Shown here: piece after piece, positions 44,669 to 57,536 of the stretch
How the letters are laid out: every line of letters begins with the position of its first letter
How positions within the stretch are numbered: the stretch's first letter is position 1
Assembly (NCBI GenBank): GCA_022376515.1
Contig: WTXI01000025.1
Span: forward strand, 248,001 to 312,000
DNA length: 64,000 nt
Origin: Lactifluus volemus
Lineage: Eukaryota; Basidiomycota; Agaricomycetes; Russulales; Russulaceae
Direction of reading: 5' to 3'
Notes under the pieces: model-generated
The model's input: the letters and a program-made list of their open reading frames with translations, nothing else
Databases searched by the model: none
What the model was told of the DNA's origin: nothing
Position numbers and translations under genes: made by a program

Positions 44669-45458
44669 ATACCCGGATCCCTCCGTGAGTGAGTTGATCC
44701 GGTCCGCCTGATCCCCGACCCCAGGGCGGCCACCAGTCCTTCACAAACCCGCCCATCATCGTAGTTCAAGTTCTGTTTTGACTGCCAGTGATACTGCCAG
44801 TGAAACAAAACATAGTACGCATGGACCGCAAGATTACAGCCAGAATCTGAAATACATTGTCCTAGGCGCTACGCCCGCGCCTTTCTGGAATGATGGGATC
44901 TTACCCCATTTGTAATCCATCACCGTAATGAAGGGGCAGATCACCGGCATCAGCTAATTCTTGTTGTCGCCTAATGTGTTACAAGCCCGGCCGTGGGCGC
45001 GACCAATTCTCTCGTAAAGATAGGAAGACGGCGTACAGCTTGGTTGCAAGGCCTGCCGCACAGCTGGCGCCGACAGAGGAGTAGCGCCATCCCGCATGCA
45101 GAGTTCCAATCTCAATCTTAAAATCACGGTACTTTAAAAGTTGGATAATAATATATGAATAAAGCAACAACGTTGTGGACAAGAGAGCGCACGCGTCCGG
45201 CGGTACAACGGAACTCTAAACGACAACTGCTCGAATCCCGTTAGCGAAATGAAGAGATGGAAAGAACCAAGTGAATAAATATACAGTATGGAGGTAAACA
45301 GCGTCACAAGATGCGACAACAGTGGAGAATTAATGGCTCAGACTGGGTATCTTTTTTTGTGCAAAAAACGATGTAAAGGTTTCCCTGATCGTCTATTTGT
45401 CATTCGCACCTAGAAGCTCGCGACCCAACCCGTAAATCACATTCCCATCCCTACCAGC
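44669..45458. other. Intergenic, no gene recognised
   Basis: Holds the Ppo upstream region and the 3' flank of the mucin-like gene. A tRNA-like CTCGAATCCCG near 45231-45241 has no matching D arm, so no tRNA is called. Confidence 0.5.
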
Positions 45459-48400
45459 TCACCAATTGAGACTGCTCTGTGTCAGAATCGGCGCCGAGAT
45501 AGCCCCAGGCACCACTGGGACTCTGCGCTCGCGCATGTTCTCGGGGCTGGTGCGATAACTGTACTCCGTCTGGTAACCCGGTTGAACTGTCTGCGCCTGT
45601 GCCACCTGCACCACCGGAGGCTGCTGTCCACGCAAACTATCCTCCGCAAAATAGAAACTCCGCCTACGTTGCCCACCCACACTGTCCTGGTCAAAGTCAC
45701 GGCCAGTGCGGTCTGGATATGGATCGTTCGGAATGTTGGGATCGAGTAACCTTCGGTGACGCAACTCACGGCTGTGCTTGACACTACGGAAGACGAGAAC
45801 ACCGAGTACGATTAATGCGAGGCCACCAAGTGTGCTGACAACACCGATGATCGCATCCGTTCTTGAGTTGTTCTTTCTGAGGCCAGCCACGTTCGGGGTC
45901 CCAGGTATTGCGTTGGGATCAACCGAAGTGATGGCATGGATCGATCGAAAGTAGCTGCGAGATCGGAATAGGGCGATGGAGACGTGTGAACAAAGGCGAA
46001 TTTGCTGCCAGAGCTGAGCTTGTAGAGCGTTCACTTGTTAGCCGGCATAAACAGAAGGATCGATGTGAGCAATTGTCAGAATCCTGGGGACCCGTGTAGG
46101 AGGGGGTATATCTACTTGTAGCGCGAAGATAGTGATCTGTTCCACCTGAAGATCAAGCGCTGTCGCCAAGGCTACCGGACACCAGAGAAATATTTGACCC
46201 TGAGATTCGGAATTTTTCGCGACAAAGTCCCAGGAAAGTTTTTGGTAAATAAAAGGTTTATCAGGGAGACCCACTCAGTTGAGCAGTATAAGGTCAACTG
46301 GAGGATATATGCGTGCAGGTAGGTCCGACGGAAGAGGAGCCACCGATACTGGACCTGTAGGGGAAACGGAGGCCGCAGGGAGGGACATCGTCGTTAGAGG
46401 AGCGTCTGGGTTATTGAGTGTGAGTGGGACTGAAGAGCTCTGGACAGGCAGGGCCAACAAGGTAGTCTGCGTAACGTAAGAGTATTGGGTCTGCTGGGGC
46501 GGCGTGAGGGAATAAGGGAATGAGGCAGTAGACACCGGCGAGGGAAGGGTTTCCGTCCCAGAAACAGCGTCAGCAGGGAATGATATAACAGGGGCAGAGG
46601 ATGAACTATCCAGGGAGATGGGATTTAAGATTTTGATCAGAGGGAGAATATTGATCTGAACTCACGCTGAACTTATCCCGCCAAATGCAGAGGAAGAAGC
46701 GCTTGGAATGGGGCCGTCTGAGGGCTTACTGAACCCTGGGTGCTACTTTGAATATTTGAGCCAATAGCAAGCGGAGTATTGATAGGGCCATTGGAGGGCT
46801 GGCTGAAAGCTTGAGTGCTACTTTGAAAACCTGAACCGGTAACAATTGGTACGCTGATCGATAGCACATTACTTGGCGATGGGCCCGCATCGATTGAGCT
46901 TGGCAATTCAGGCCTGGAGGCGGACGGTAGAGGGCCTGAAGTGCTGAAGATTGGATTGGGGGTAGTCAGAGCAGGCCCCGGGGTATTAGAACTTGGAGCC
47001 ACAGGGGGAGGGGTCCCACATAAGCCGAGAGCGACCCCTACAGGTCCGCAAGGTTCTGGAGGAGCGGAGGTCGGTGCTGACGGCGCTGACGTAGGCGCAG
47101 ATTGCGACTGGAATCCTTGTACCGAATTCGCTGAGTTTGATGGCGCTGAAGGTGAAGGGCATAGGCCAAGGGCGATGCCAAGGAAACCACAAGGGTCCGC
47201 AGGTTGAGTTGGTGTCGGCGTGGGCGTCGGTGCTGGCTGTGTTGACGCCGAGCTTGCGGGAGGTGCTGAACCTGTTGAACCAAAAGATGGTGAAGGAGCA
47301 GAAGATGCCGCAAGCGCGTCAGGCGGGTTGAAAGTAGTAAGCGGAAGTTGGGACGTAGCCACGAGCGGGCTGGCAGAAGGGGACGATGGCTGACTCGACA
47401 ATGGGGGAACCACACAATTGTTGTCAAGGTCCAGGCCAAGCAAACAGGATGAAGATGAAGCGGGCAGCTGCGACGATGGTGAGTTGGTCGATGGGAGTGA
47501 CGATGTCAGGGCATTGGATGGCTGAGGAGAGGTGGACGGCGCAGATGTCGACGGGCGGGTGACGATGTCGTCGGGTCATCAGACGACGAGGGTGAGAACG
47601 GAGCAAAAAAGTCATGTAGCGCGGATGTCGGCGACGTAGACGGGCTGCTGGTGAGCGGTGACGAGGTAGCCAATATACAATTGCCAAGGAGGTCCAAGCC
47701 AAGTAGACATGTGGCACTTGAAGATGCAGGAGTAGATGACGATGAGGGAGGTAGAGAAGACTGAGGGCCAGAGGTCGTCGGGTTACCCGTCGATGCTGGG
47801 CCACTCGTTGATGCTGGGCCGCTCGTCAATGCTGGGTCGCTCGTCGATGCTGGCCCGCTCGTCGATGCTGGGTCGCTCGTCGATGCTGGCCCGCTCGTCA
47901 ATGCTGGGTCGCTCGTCGATGCTGGGTGCTTGTCGATGCTGGGCCGCTCGTCGATGCTGGGCCGCTCGTCGATGCTGGGCCGCTCGTCGATGCTGGGTTG
48001 CTCGTCGATGCTAGGCCATTCGTCAATGCTAGTAGGTCACCCAGCAATCCTGGGCCATTCGTTGATGCTGGGCCGCTCGACGATGGCGGGTCACTTGAAG
48101 ATGATGGAGGAATAGTCGTGGCAGGATGGGAGGAACTGTCCGTCGTCGGATTCGTAGAGGAAGGATTAGGAGAGGGAGACTCATCCTTCAGAAGGATTGG
48201 GGTGCTAGCCAGATCTGGTTCAAAAATTCTGATGAGAAAAAGGAAAAGAAAAGCAAGAGGAACGTGCCACTGACCCACAAGACCACGCGCAAGACCATGA
48301 TGGGCCCTCTCCCCGAAGATAACAGAACGACGATGAGGCGGGGGATGGCCATGAATAGCATCGACAGCGAAGAGCAAGACGAAGAAGAGAAGAGCTATGA

Positions 48401-48479
48401 AAGAAAATTTATATTTGAAGCCATATTGAAGCGTCAACTTCGAGATTTGAGAATCGTGTCCAAAGGAGCGTGGTGGCAC
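45459..48479 (-). pseudogene. Mucin-like type I membrane protein, frameshifted
   Basis: Signal peptide FSFIALLFFVLLFAVDAIHG (48420-48361), then a long Ser/Thr/Pro region with about 13 copies of an 18-bp repeat (ASTSGP, 47793-48040). Four Cys-bracketed motifs follow (CLLGLDLLGNC, CLLGLDLDNNC, CGFLGIALGLC, CGPVGVALGLC). Next is a folded segment (KLSWDFVAKNSESQGQIFLW..QVEQITIFALQVDIPP, ~46240-46110), a membrane helix (IIGVVSTLGGLALIVLGVLV, ~45860-45800) and a ~100-residue tail. This layout resembles fungal signalling mucins such as Msb2, but that is tentative. Frame breaks occur near 47930, 47560 and 46730, with in-frame stops at 46275 and 46038. Neighbouring genes read cleanly, so the gene looks decayed unless unseen introns rescue it. 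Confidence 0.6.
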
Positions 48480-48826
48480 GAACAGTGCAGCAAGAGGAAG
48501 GGAAAAAAAAAAAGAAGAGGGGGAGAGAGAGGGAAAGAGGGTATTTGACTCGCGTCAACGAGGAAACGAGATGAGACGGGGCAACGAACAAACCACTTTA
48601 CGACCGCAAAATTGGTTGCCTTTTTTTCCTTTTTTTCCCACCCAACTCGATTTCAATTTGAAAATCGCTAAACGGTTCGGTTCGGTTCATATACAGTTTC
48701 ATTCTCTCACATTCTCACTTTTCTGTATCATGTTCTTATAGTTGTTATTACTAGTGCTTAAGACAATTTTTTTTAATAGAAAAAAAAAAGGCCAGACACG
48801 ACCCGAGCGACACCTCGAGTGTTGAG
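48480..48826. other. Intergenic between mucin-like gene and uL23 gene
   Basis: T- and A-runs and AGAGGGAGAGAGAGGG purine tracts. Serves as promoter of the mucin-like gene and 3' region of uL23. Confidence 0.5.
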
Positions 48827-49537
48827 CTAGATAAACCCAATCTACGACCGTACCCAATGAGTCGGAGAATGGACAGCGAATCTAACCACTCTAACTTACC
48901 TTGTTTGCGACATCAAGCGCGTCATGGTCCGGTGTCAACCGCACGTATGCTTTCTTCTTTCCATCGGGTCTATGTTCTCACGTCAGCATTTCGGTTCAAT
49001 TTGTTTTTTTGAATGCGCTCACCGGATCAGTGTATTCACCTTGGCTGCTTGCACATCCCACAACTTCTTGACCGCATCCTTGATCTGACGTTTGTTCGCC
49101 TTGATGTCAACAAGGAACACAAGTGTATTGTGTTCTTCAATCTTCTTCATCGCCGACTCGGTGTTCAAAGGCCTGGGATCCACCGATCATACTCAGTACG
49201 CAAGTCAGATAGGATAGAGCCCTCCCAGATATTACGCACGAAACAATAGTGCGATATTGATCCATGCGAGGTGCATGAGGTATACTCTTGCGCGGATATC
49301 TACCCTCCCGTCTCAAGCGTAGCGTCTTTGGTCGGTGGAACGACACGCTTGTGCGCGGCTTGCGGGAGGAGTGCGAGTGTACACCCTGAAGTGCAGCTTT
49401 CTTTGCAGTCTTGGCTTTTGCCTCCGGTTTTGTGGCTGTCCATGTACCATTTAGTACCTCACTATACAATACGAAACCTAGTGCAGCGTACATTTTGGAG
49501 CGGCCGTTTTACGCTTTGCACTCTTTGTGGTGGCCAT
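48827..49537 (-). CDS. RPL25: Ribosomal protein uL23 (L25/L23a)
   Basis: Five exons (49537-49492, 49435-49240, 49172-49023, 48969-48900, 48841-48827) give 158 residues. A Lys/Ala-rich N-terminal extension ([15 protein letters not shown]..) is followed by [20 protein letters not shown] and YPL-like [20 protein letters not shown]. Then come [34 protein letters not shown] and the terminal IGFI in a 15-bp last exon. The 60S subunit protein sits at the exit tunnel and binds SRP and nascent-chain factors. Length and motifs are normal. It diverges from SCC2 across 507 bp. Confidence 0.97.
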
Positions 49538-50044
49538 CTTTGAGGCAATCTGCAAGTTTCACAAAACAGACGTTAGCAGTTGCGAGCGGCAACGCAGGAA
49601 ACGCCCAAAAAAATCTGAATCCGGATTGCTGAAGCTGCTCATGAGCACCAGAATGAGCAGAAATATACCTAAGCCCTTCCGAATGCTTTGCTTGTCATCC
49701 GTATGCCTGCCATTCCATCCACTCCCTAAAACCATTATAATAGCCAAGATATTCTCTCCGTATCCAAAAAGAAACTACAAAAGCCAACTACAGATGCATA
49801 GTGATGGCTCACCTTGAGGTCCTTGACGCAAAGATTGTTTGAATGTCGTGTGAGGGTGAGACGTAGATAGCGGCGGATAAGGTTCGTGGCCTGAGTTGCC
49901 AAATTGAGTACTGTAGCATGATTGGTTACATGTCACGCAGCAAAGTGACGATGTGTGACTCGCGATCCTAGAGCGCTTTTGGCTCAGTGAAGAAACTCGT
50001 GTCCCCGAGGTGCGCCTGCCCTCGACGCTAGCGATTAGCACAAG
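49538..50044. promoter_or_regulatory. Shared upstream region of uL23 and SCC2 genes
   Basis: 507 bp between divergent starts. No further gene; short frames here are not supported. It presumably holds both promoters, but I cannot point to a specific factor site. Confidence 0.4.
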
Positions 50045-53000
50045 ATGCAGGACTCCAATCCATGGTACACCCTGAAGGGCTCTAATACAGGCGAGACTCT
50101 ATACCGTGCACAGCAATCAGCTTCAAGTTCATCTGCTCCAGCCCCGGCTAGCATTCGTGATCCCCACACATTACCAGGAGTGTACTCTTTCACGCCTCCC
50201 ACTCCAACCCCACACGGTGAGTACTCCAGCCCCACTCCCAGCCAACTATTCAATATCTGCTTTCTAGTGTCTCGTCACCAGCCCCACCTATCCATGGACG
50301 GGCACTATGTACAGCCCCACTATTACACCACGAATGGCTATCATTATCCTTCACCCAATCCTCCCCCATACACAGAATACGCTGCTGAGTCAAATCGTCT
50401 ACAATCTTTCCCGCATTCAGAAAGCCATTCTAGTTACTGGACAGGCATCACAAGTGACACGTCGCGGTATGTTGAGGGCCAGTCTAGTAGGCACGTATTC
50501 CCTCTTCCTTCTTGATCGGTGACTATATGCGTCTGTTATCTAGTCAGTATCCCGAATATCGACATCATACGCCATATGCACCTTACAATACCTACCCATC
50601 CTATCCCGCCAATCCGCTCCCGCAAACCATCTTTCAGCAGAGTGCACCCTCCTTCTCCTATCCGACACCTCCTCTTCCTGGCATACAATCCTCCTCCTCA
50701 TCACTTGCCTTTGCACTTGATGAGCGTGCTATCCCTCAAAAGAAGCAGCGCTCCCAGCAGGAATCTACACCGTTCTTCAATAATTTTCTACACAAGTCCA
50801 GCCGCGAGCTTGAGCGTGCGCAGGCGGCCAAGTACACCAATCCGCCCACCCCTTCGGGACGTGACAGGAGCTTCAGCATCCCACGATATTCTAGTCCTGA
50901 CCCACTCGAGCTCCCACCGAACCAATCTGTCACGCCGCAGAAACGCAAATCAATAGAATTGCTCCAGTCCCCATCAGTGAAAAAGTTACACGCACTGCAT
51001 AGAACGCCGTCTTCCTCGTCGCCATCCGGTCCACCAACCACACCTGCTTCGTCATCCCATGGTTCCTTGTCTACCCAAGGAACCCCTTCGTCGTCACAAA
51101 CCACTTCGTTATCTCGGCCCATGCCCACCCACAAGCCCAAGATGCGAGCGTACGTTGAAATCCCCCTAGTACCTAAGTTAATGTCAGCACAGCATTCTTC
51201 ACAATTCCCTAAGAAGGCGAAGACTAAATCACACTCGGAGTTACACGGAAGCAATCGTAAGTCAGGAACATATGAGGAAGATGACCTCGGAGGATTTGGG
51301 CCTGAAGAGGACCATCTTCACCAGCCAAGGAAGACAAGCATTAATATGTCCGAGGCTGGAAGGTCTTCCGTCAAGCGCACTGGAGATCGTGATGATCGAG
51401 GTAATGCGTGTCACGCACTCCATGTCTCTTACTGACAACGTTGCGTGTATAGTACCCCTAGAAAAGCTAGTCACTCTGCTCGAGGACATTTTCGAAGCTG
51501 AGGATTCCTTGCCAGCAGATGCGGACCAACAAACCCTTTCTGCCGACTTTTTTTCTCCCCTAACTACGGAGTCCTCCCGACCGCAACTGCATCCGAATCT
51601 GGTTCGCAAGCTATCAAAGCTCATCTCTCAAGTCGCTCGTCCCATGAAGCGTCTTCGGTCTTCAACGGCGTCCAAGCACCAACCGCGTACTTCAGGTCCC
51701 TGCAGCATCGCAGATGTCGAAGCCACGACACTTTCCCGGATTTTGAAGATGCTTGAACGGAGCGTACGCGCTGGCGAGGACCTAGACCCATTTAAAGCCG
51801 ATAGAGCGCCTGAAGTGCGCAACTCGGTTTCGCCTAGCAAGAAGAACAAAGCCTCGAAAAAAGCGGTATCTGATCGGCGATCGCCCTCTCAGACACCAGC
51901 CGGATGCGATGAACTACCATTAAGTGCTAGTGCAGACGCGGCCGAACCTCCCCCAGTAACCGACGCAGACCTCGATACGCTTGCTCACGCTCTGGAACTG
52001 GCCCGTGATAGCATCCTCGCTGCGGATTGTTGTATCGCATTGCTTGGTGCCGATCGTTTGCCAAAGCAGGTCTATTCCGAGGAACTCATCACGGCTTGCC
52101 TTACCGCTGTTAAAAATCAGCTTGAGCGAATCGTATACCCTTTCGTTGAGAGTTCGGACACTTCCTCACTACTGCAGTATGTGTGTAAGTACGGAAAAAC
52201 CCATCGGGCGCAAATTGCGGAAGTGTTTCAGGTGCTGGCTTCTGTACTACCGAGGGTCAACAATCTGGTCTGCGCGGATACAGTGGCGATGTCGGACTCG
52301 ATTATTATTCAAGGAGTATACATCGCGATCGGCCCATTTTTCGTCACAGAGTCTGGAGCGAGCGACAGTAAGGGAAAGAAAGAGAGCTTTGTTGTGAATA
52401 CCCTCGGCCAGACCGCCATGCGCGGCCTGAGACTGGAGGCACTATCACTTATCAGGAGTGTAAGTTACCTTGCTTCGGTCGACTCCTTTTTGCATAATTT
52501 GGGGCTCCATAGATATTCGCGAATCATGAAGATCAACGTTCATGGATCATTGAGGAGATCCTCAGCTCCCTAATCAAGCTGTCTGATATCAAACAAAAGG
52601 CTGGCCAGTTTCGGTGCGAGTGACGATAGTCAAGAGTTGCATCTTCTTATAATTGATCTTAGACTTCGGGACGGGAGGTCGATACGCACCGTTTCTGCGT
52701 TGCTTCTACAACTTGTTCAAACTTCAGCGCACGGCGTGCGGCTCCAGGCCAAGCGGCTCGCCAAGGCACGGCAACAGGCACTTGCTCTGCGTCGGCAGGA
52801 AAGTATAGCAGAGACGCCGTCAGAGAAACCTCCGGGACCTTTTCTGGATGAGAAGGATAAAGAGGTACTTCTTTTTCCAAAAGATCGAACACCACACAAA
52901 GTGTGATTGTTGTTTCAGGAAATCCAGCTTTACACGTCTGGTCTTGAGTCTGCAACAAAAGCCGCCAAGACAATCGTTCTGTTCCTCACTCAAAGATCTG

Positions 53001-56000
53001 GCAAGGCCAAGGCGACGAAAAATTCGAACGAGGCTGAGTACAGGGCAATCTTTGACAACCTCGTTTCCGATCTTCTTGTAGTCCTATACTGGCCCGAGTG
53101 GCCCGCTGCGAGTCTTCTGCTGGGAATCATATGTAAATTTATGGTGAGCGTTACATTTGCTCCCGTGCCTGAATGGCTACAAACTCGTATCTCGGACAGG
53201 TCTCATCACTAGATGACGTCAAGTCATCAAGCCAAACTGACAATAATGCTGCGAAAACTATGGCGCTCGACCATCTCGGCGTTATTGCTGCCCGTATACG
53301 TTCGAGCATGCTGAAGGTGATGCAGGGTACGGGCGGTGACGGATTTGTTGGCCTGAAACCCCTTGATGAGGTGCGTTCTCCGTTACTGCGTCCGTTTCAT
53401 ATTCTTATCCAGAATAGATCCTCTCCCGTTCGAGCATAAAGCATCTGGAACGACTAGCAACTGCACACCAAGATCTAGTGACGCATTTGGCAAAACGGTC
53501 CGCACAAGACCAGGCCTACGAAGTAAGTTGATGATGGCGTCGCAATTTGATGACACCTAAACTGGTTTAAGAGTGCACGCGAACTGACGGCCGTCACATG
53601 GGGCCAGGAGCTCGCAATTGCTCTCGGGCAATGCGATACTTCACTTTCCTACGGTGATTACTCTGAAGAAAGGCAATCATCTCTATTTTCGTTCGCACAC
53701 AAGGTCAAGTTGGCCTTGCGTGACGTATGGAAGGAAGGTGCCCCAGAAGTATTCGATATAGGGTGGGTGTGATCCTTGAAGCATCGGCTGTATTCATCAA
53801 ACATTTACATAGATCTCCCGAAGACGTTGTGCGTATCGACCGACTCGCAGAAGAGATAGGCATTGCTCAAGACCTGAGGAGTTCTTACCAACCAATTCTC
53901 AATGTGACACTGCTTGCTTTGGATGCCCCGCCAGTTTTCGTACGCACGAAGGCGTTGCGAGCGTTAGGTCAGATTGTTACAAGTGATCCAACGATTTTGG
54001 CAGCTGTGCGTCCCCCTCATATTCTATATAACTCACTGGGCATGGATATGAGCGATTGTCGATAGGTAAACGTCCGTCGGGGCATCGAGAGTCACCTACT
54101 CGACAGTTCCCCGGCAGTTCGCGATGCTGCCGTGGAGCTCATCGGCAAATATGTGATTGAATCCCCCGAGGTTGCAAGCGACTACTATCAAAAAATCGCG
54201 GATCGCATTGCCGTATGTAGAGAATCATATTTTCAGTGCACTCGGTTTTCTGAAGAGTTGTAGGACACTGGCCTGGGAGTCCGCAAGCGCGTGATCAAGC
54301 TCCTCAAAGCATTTTATGGTGCCACAGATGACATCAAACGCTGCACTGACATTTGCACGAAACTTGTTCTGAGGATGTTTGACGAGGACGACACTGTCAA
54401 AGACTTGTCTGTTAAAACTCTTGAAGAGCTATGGTTTCCGAGCGCTGTGACACTGCCAACATTGCAAAAGCTACGGAACGGTGTGCAAGGTTCAGAACCG
54501 GGAGACAAGGCACAGCTCCTTAACAAGGTTTCTGTTATCATGGGCGTGGCGGCGAACTTCAGGGACCGACAATCTCCTCTGGAAGACGTTCTTCGTAATA
54601 TTATGGCATCGAGGGAGGACGCCGAAGCCAGCCAACTCCACACGCGATATAGTGAGATTTGCGAGGCTTTGATCGATGGTCTCGTGGATGCCTCTGAATT
54701 CCCAGATTTTGTACGGAGATCTTTATTTTCTAGCCGCATCATGCCTCTGAGCCACTGATTTAGACGGTCATCAACTGCATACGAACCATCTATCTGTTCA
54801 GTTCAGCCTATCCCGCCATTCTTTCCGGCTCCAATGCATCTACCTTGTTACCGTATCTCAAGAATGCCACATCTGTAAGCCTCTCCCTATCGGTAAATTA
54901 CTTCCCTTTGTTTACCCCCTAAAGCCCGAGGAACAAGTCACATCCGACTATCTGCTCAAAATCTTCCGAGTATCCATTCCACATATGCCCAAGACTGCTG
55001 TCAAGTTCGGCAATGAGTTACAGCTGGCGCTGCAGCCCATGATCTTGAAACCATCCACTGCGGGCGGTGTCCAGGTAGGCAATCTGAATGGTCTACATGC
55101 TCAATGAATAATGCCAGAGCCCTAGGCGTTGCAAGAGACGGTTGCATGTTTATGTGCAGTTGTCCAACACCTTACCCATGACTTCGTTCGTCTTGTTGGC
55201 CTGCTGAAGTCTTGCAACGGTATGTGTGATTCACCATCGAATGGCCTCATAGTTATCTCATCTCTTGCCAGCTCGTCTCCAATGTGCCGCACAAAAAAAG
55301 CAGATGGCCCCGGCTGACCTGCGCGCACTTTCTATTCTGATCTTCATCATCTCGCTTCTTGTCGAACATTGTAACTTTGACCGTCTGAGGATTGAGCACT
55401 CTGGTAGGTGTCTGTCAATCGAAAAGTCATGGATTCGCGCGGTGTCTGATTTGCCCTAGGTCTCTCGGCCGATCTTGACGTGGTCTCGAAGGTGTGCTTA
55501 CCGGTTCTCCATGCCACGCACTGCTGACTGTTTCCAGGGCTCTATAATTGAGCACGTTTATAACAGTCTTCTGAGCCTTTACCAACTACATTCAGAACCA
55601 GGACTCCGCGGACGTACCTTGCAGTGCCTTGGTGAGGGTCTCGCTTGTTCTCATCCCGTTGTCAATCTCAGGCCAGCCTAGGTTTTCTCTTTCGCGCGCA
55701 ACCTACGCTGATGACATTAGAGTCGTCTGCGATGATCATGGATGCAACGTTTGCATCCCAGGAAGAGGATGGCCGTGCCCGTTTGTTGAAAATCATGCAG
55801 GAATTCCTTGTATCAGAAGCTGGCAAGCATTCCCAGAAAGAAAAGAGCAAGGCGAACATGAAGAGCAAGCAAGCCTTGACCGAGGTTAACATGGAAGAGC
55901 TGGTCGGTAATACTGATGGGTTTGCCGACTCGGGGTAAGTACTGCAACAGTTTGAGGAAAGTCTGCCACACTGAAAGTCTGGGCTAGTGTTAGCTCTGCT

Positions 56001-57240
56001 ATCGTGCAGCGCTACATGGACCCTATCCTGGATGCAGCATTGTCGCAACACCCGCAGACCCAAGGACCTGCCGTTGACATTCTAAGCTTCACGATCAAAC
56101 AAGGTCTAGCACATCCACTTCAGTCTTTCCCAGTCATTGTTGCCCTGGAGACAAGTCCAAATTCGGCTCTGAGCGCCCGCGCGAGCGCCCTGCACTCTGT
56201 GTTACACAGCAAGCACGCCTCGCTACTCAATTCTCGATACATAATCAGCGCACGTTCGTCTTTCTCGTACCAAATCAAGCTTGCGCAAGGGCGTGGAGGT
56301 TCTGGTGGCGTCCAAGGTGTGCGGGGTGGCACGGCGTTGTTGCATCGCTGGTTTGCCCTGGTTCGTGAGAAGCGCGCACCAAAACTGGACTTTCTCAAAG
56401 CGCTTGTGCGCGCATTCGATGTCGGCACCTCGCTGATCGCAACACAAGAGGACATTGACTTTGCGCGGTACATGGCAGAGAACTTTTCCGCGTTCGATTA
56501 CAAGACTCAGGAGGAGGTTCTTCTGGTTATCAAGTCTCTCACGAATTTTCTCTCGACTGCCGGCATGCAGTGCGTCGAGGCTTTGTCCCCTGGACACCTT
56601 CGGGCGCAACTACAAGCTCCAAGCGCCCCAACTGCTCCGCAGCCGCCACCACCCGAAGGGAATAGGACGGATGGGTACATGGCAGATGCTACTACTGCGG
56701 CAGGTCCAGCCGAGCAAGGTAGACTTTTGTTGTTTAACTCGCATTGCGGTTTTGGTTTGCTCACACGGATTCCCAGCCGCGGCAACGACGCCAGCCTGGC
56801 AGACAATCGAGAAACTACCCCTGCTACGCACTTCCGTCTTGGTTGCCTTGGTCATGCTTCTGAAGGCATACTTGAAAAATCTTTACGGGCTCACTGAAGA
56901 GTATGTGCTCTCGGTGGCCTTACCTATTAATCCGTAGGCTTACTCGAAATGGGGGTTAGGAAATGCCTCAAATGGGTGATTGGGAAGAAGAACGCGCAGG
57001 GTGACAGGCCCGCGACCCGCCGTACCGGGGCCGCGGCTGCGCCGCTCACATGGGCACGTCTGCCTTTTGCGACGCGACCTCTACTCACGACGGCCGATAT
57101 GGCCGAGCAACGTGACACGGTGCGCATACTTATCTTATAGTCACCTCCCTTTACTCATGTCACCGTTATCACCGTGCCAGTTCTTGGAAATTTGGAACGA
57201 AGATGGTGTCACCGCTGAGCCCGAGGACGACTTTGCATAA
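50045..57240 (+). CDS. SCC2: Cohesin loader SCC2/NIPBL (Mis4)
   Basis: Twenty-four exons add to 5958 bp, 1985 residues, with no frame break. Residues ~1-430 are disordered and rich in Tyr/Pro/Ser ([19 protein letters not shown]). HEAT-type helices follow. The diagnostic Scc2 block [37 protein letters not shown] starts near residue 745 (52513 onward). Later blocks are [36 protein letters not shown] and [16 protein letters not shown]. The C-terminus has [16 protein letters not shown] and [18 protein letters not shown], ending in acidic EPEDDFA. With Scc4 it loads cohesin onto chromatin in the nucleus. Start 50045 is the first ATG of the open frame. An internal FVGLKPLDE loop and long introns are absent. 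Confidence 0.97.
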
Positions 57241-57536
57241 CAAAAAAAGGGCACATGGCGGACTATACAATGTTGTAAACCTTTCCAATCTTGGTGTGAG
57301 GCAAGAAAGTTGTTGTAGTTTAGAATATTCCCCCTCAATTCAAGTCGCCTGTACATTATTTGTGCATATCATTATATCCCTCCAGCGGTCTTGTTCCCTT
57401 TTTGGTGTTCCCATTGCTCCGGGATGCTAGGCTAGAAGTACAGTAGTAATAATGTTTGCTCAGTTTGTTGTAGATGAACGACGGAATCAAATGAATGCTT
57501 CTAATATTCGGAAAGTACATCTATGTCTACAGTATG

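Noticed and set aside
45170..45250. Possible tRNA near GCTCGAATCCCG
   Set aside because: Only a box-B-like word; no D arm, anticodon stem or acceptor pairing found on either strand.
47736..48273. Plus-strand frames with repeated SMLGR or VDAGPL
   Set aside because: Antisense translation of the ASTSGP repeats of the mucin-like gene.
56120..56609. Minus-strand open frames inside SCC2
   Set aside because: They lie antisense to a strongly supported exon with conserved HEAT-repeat sequence.
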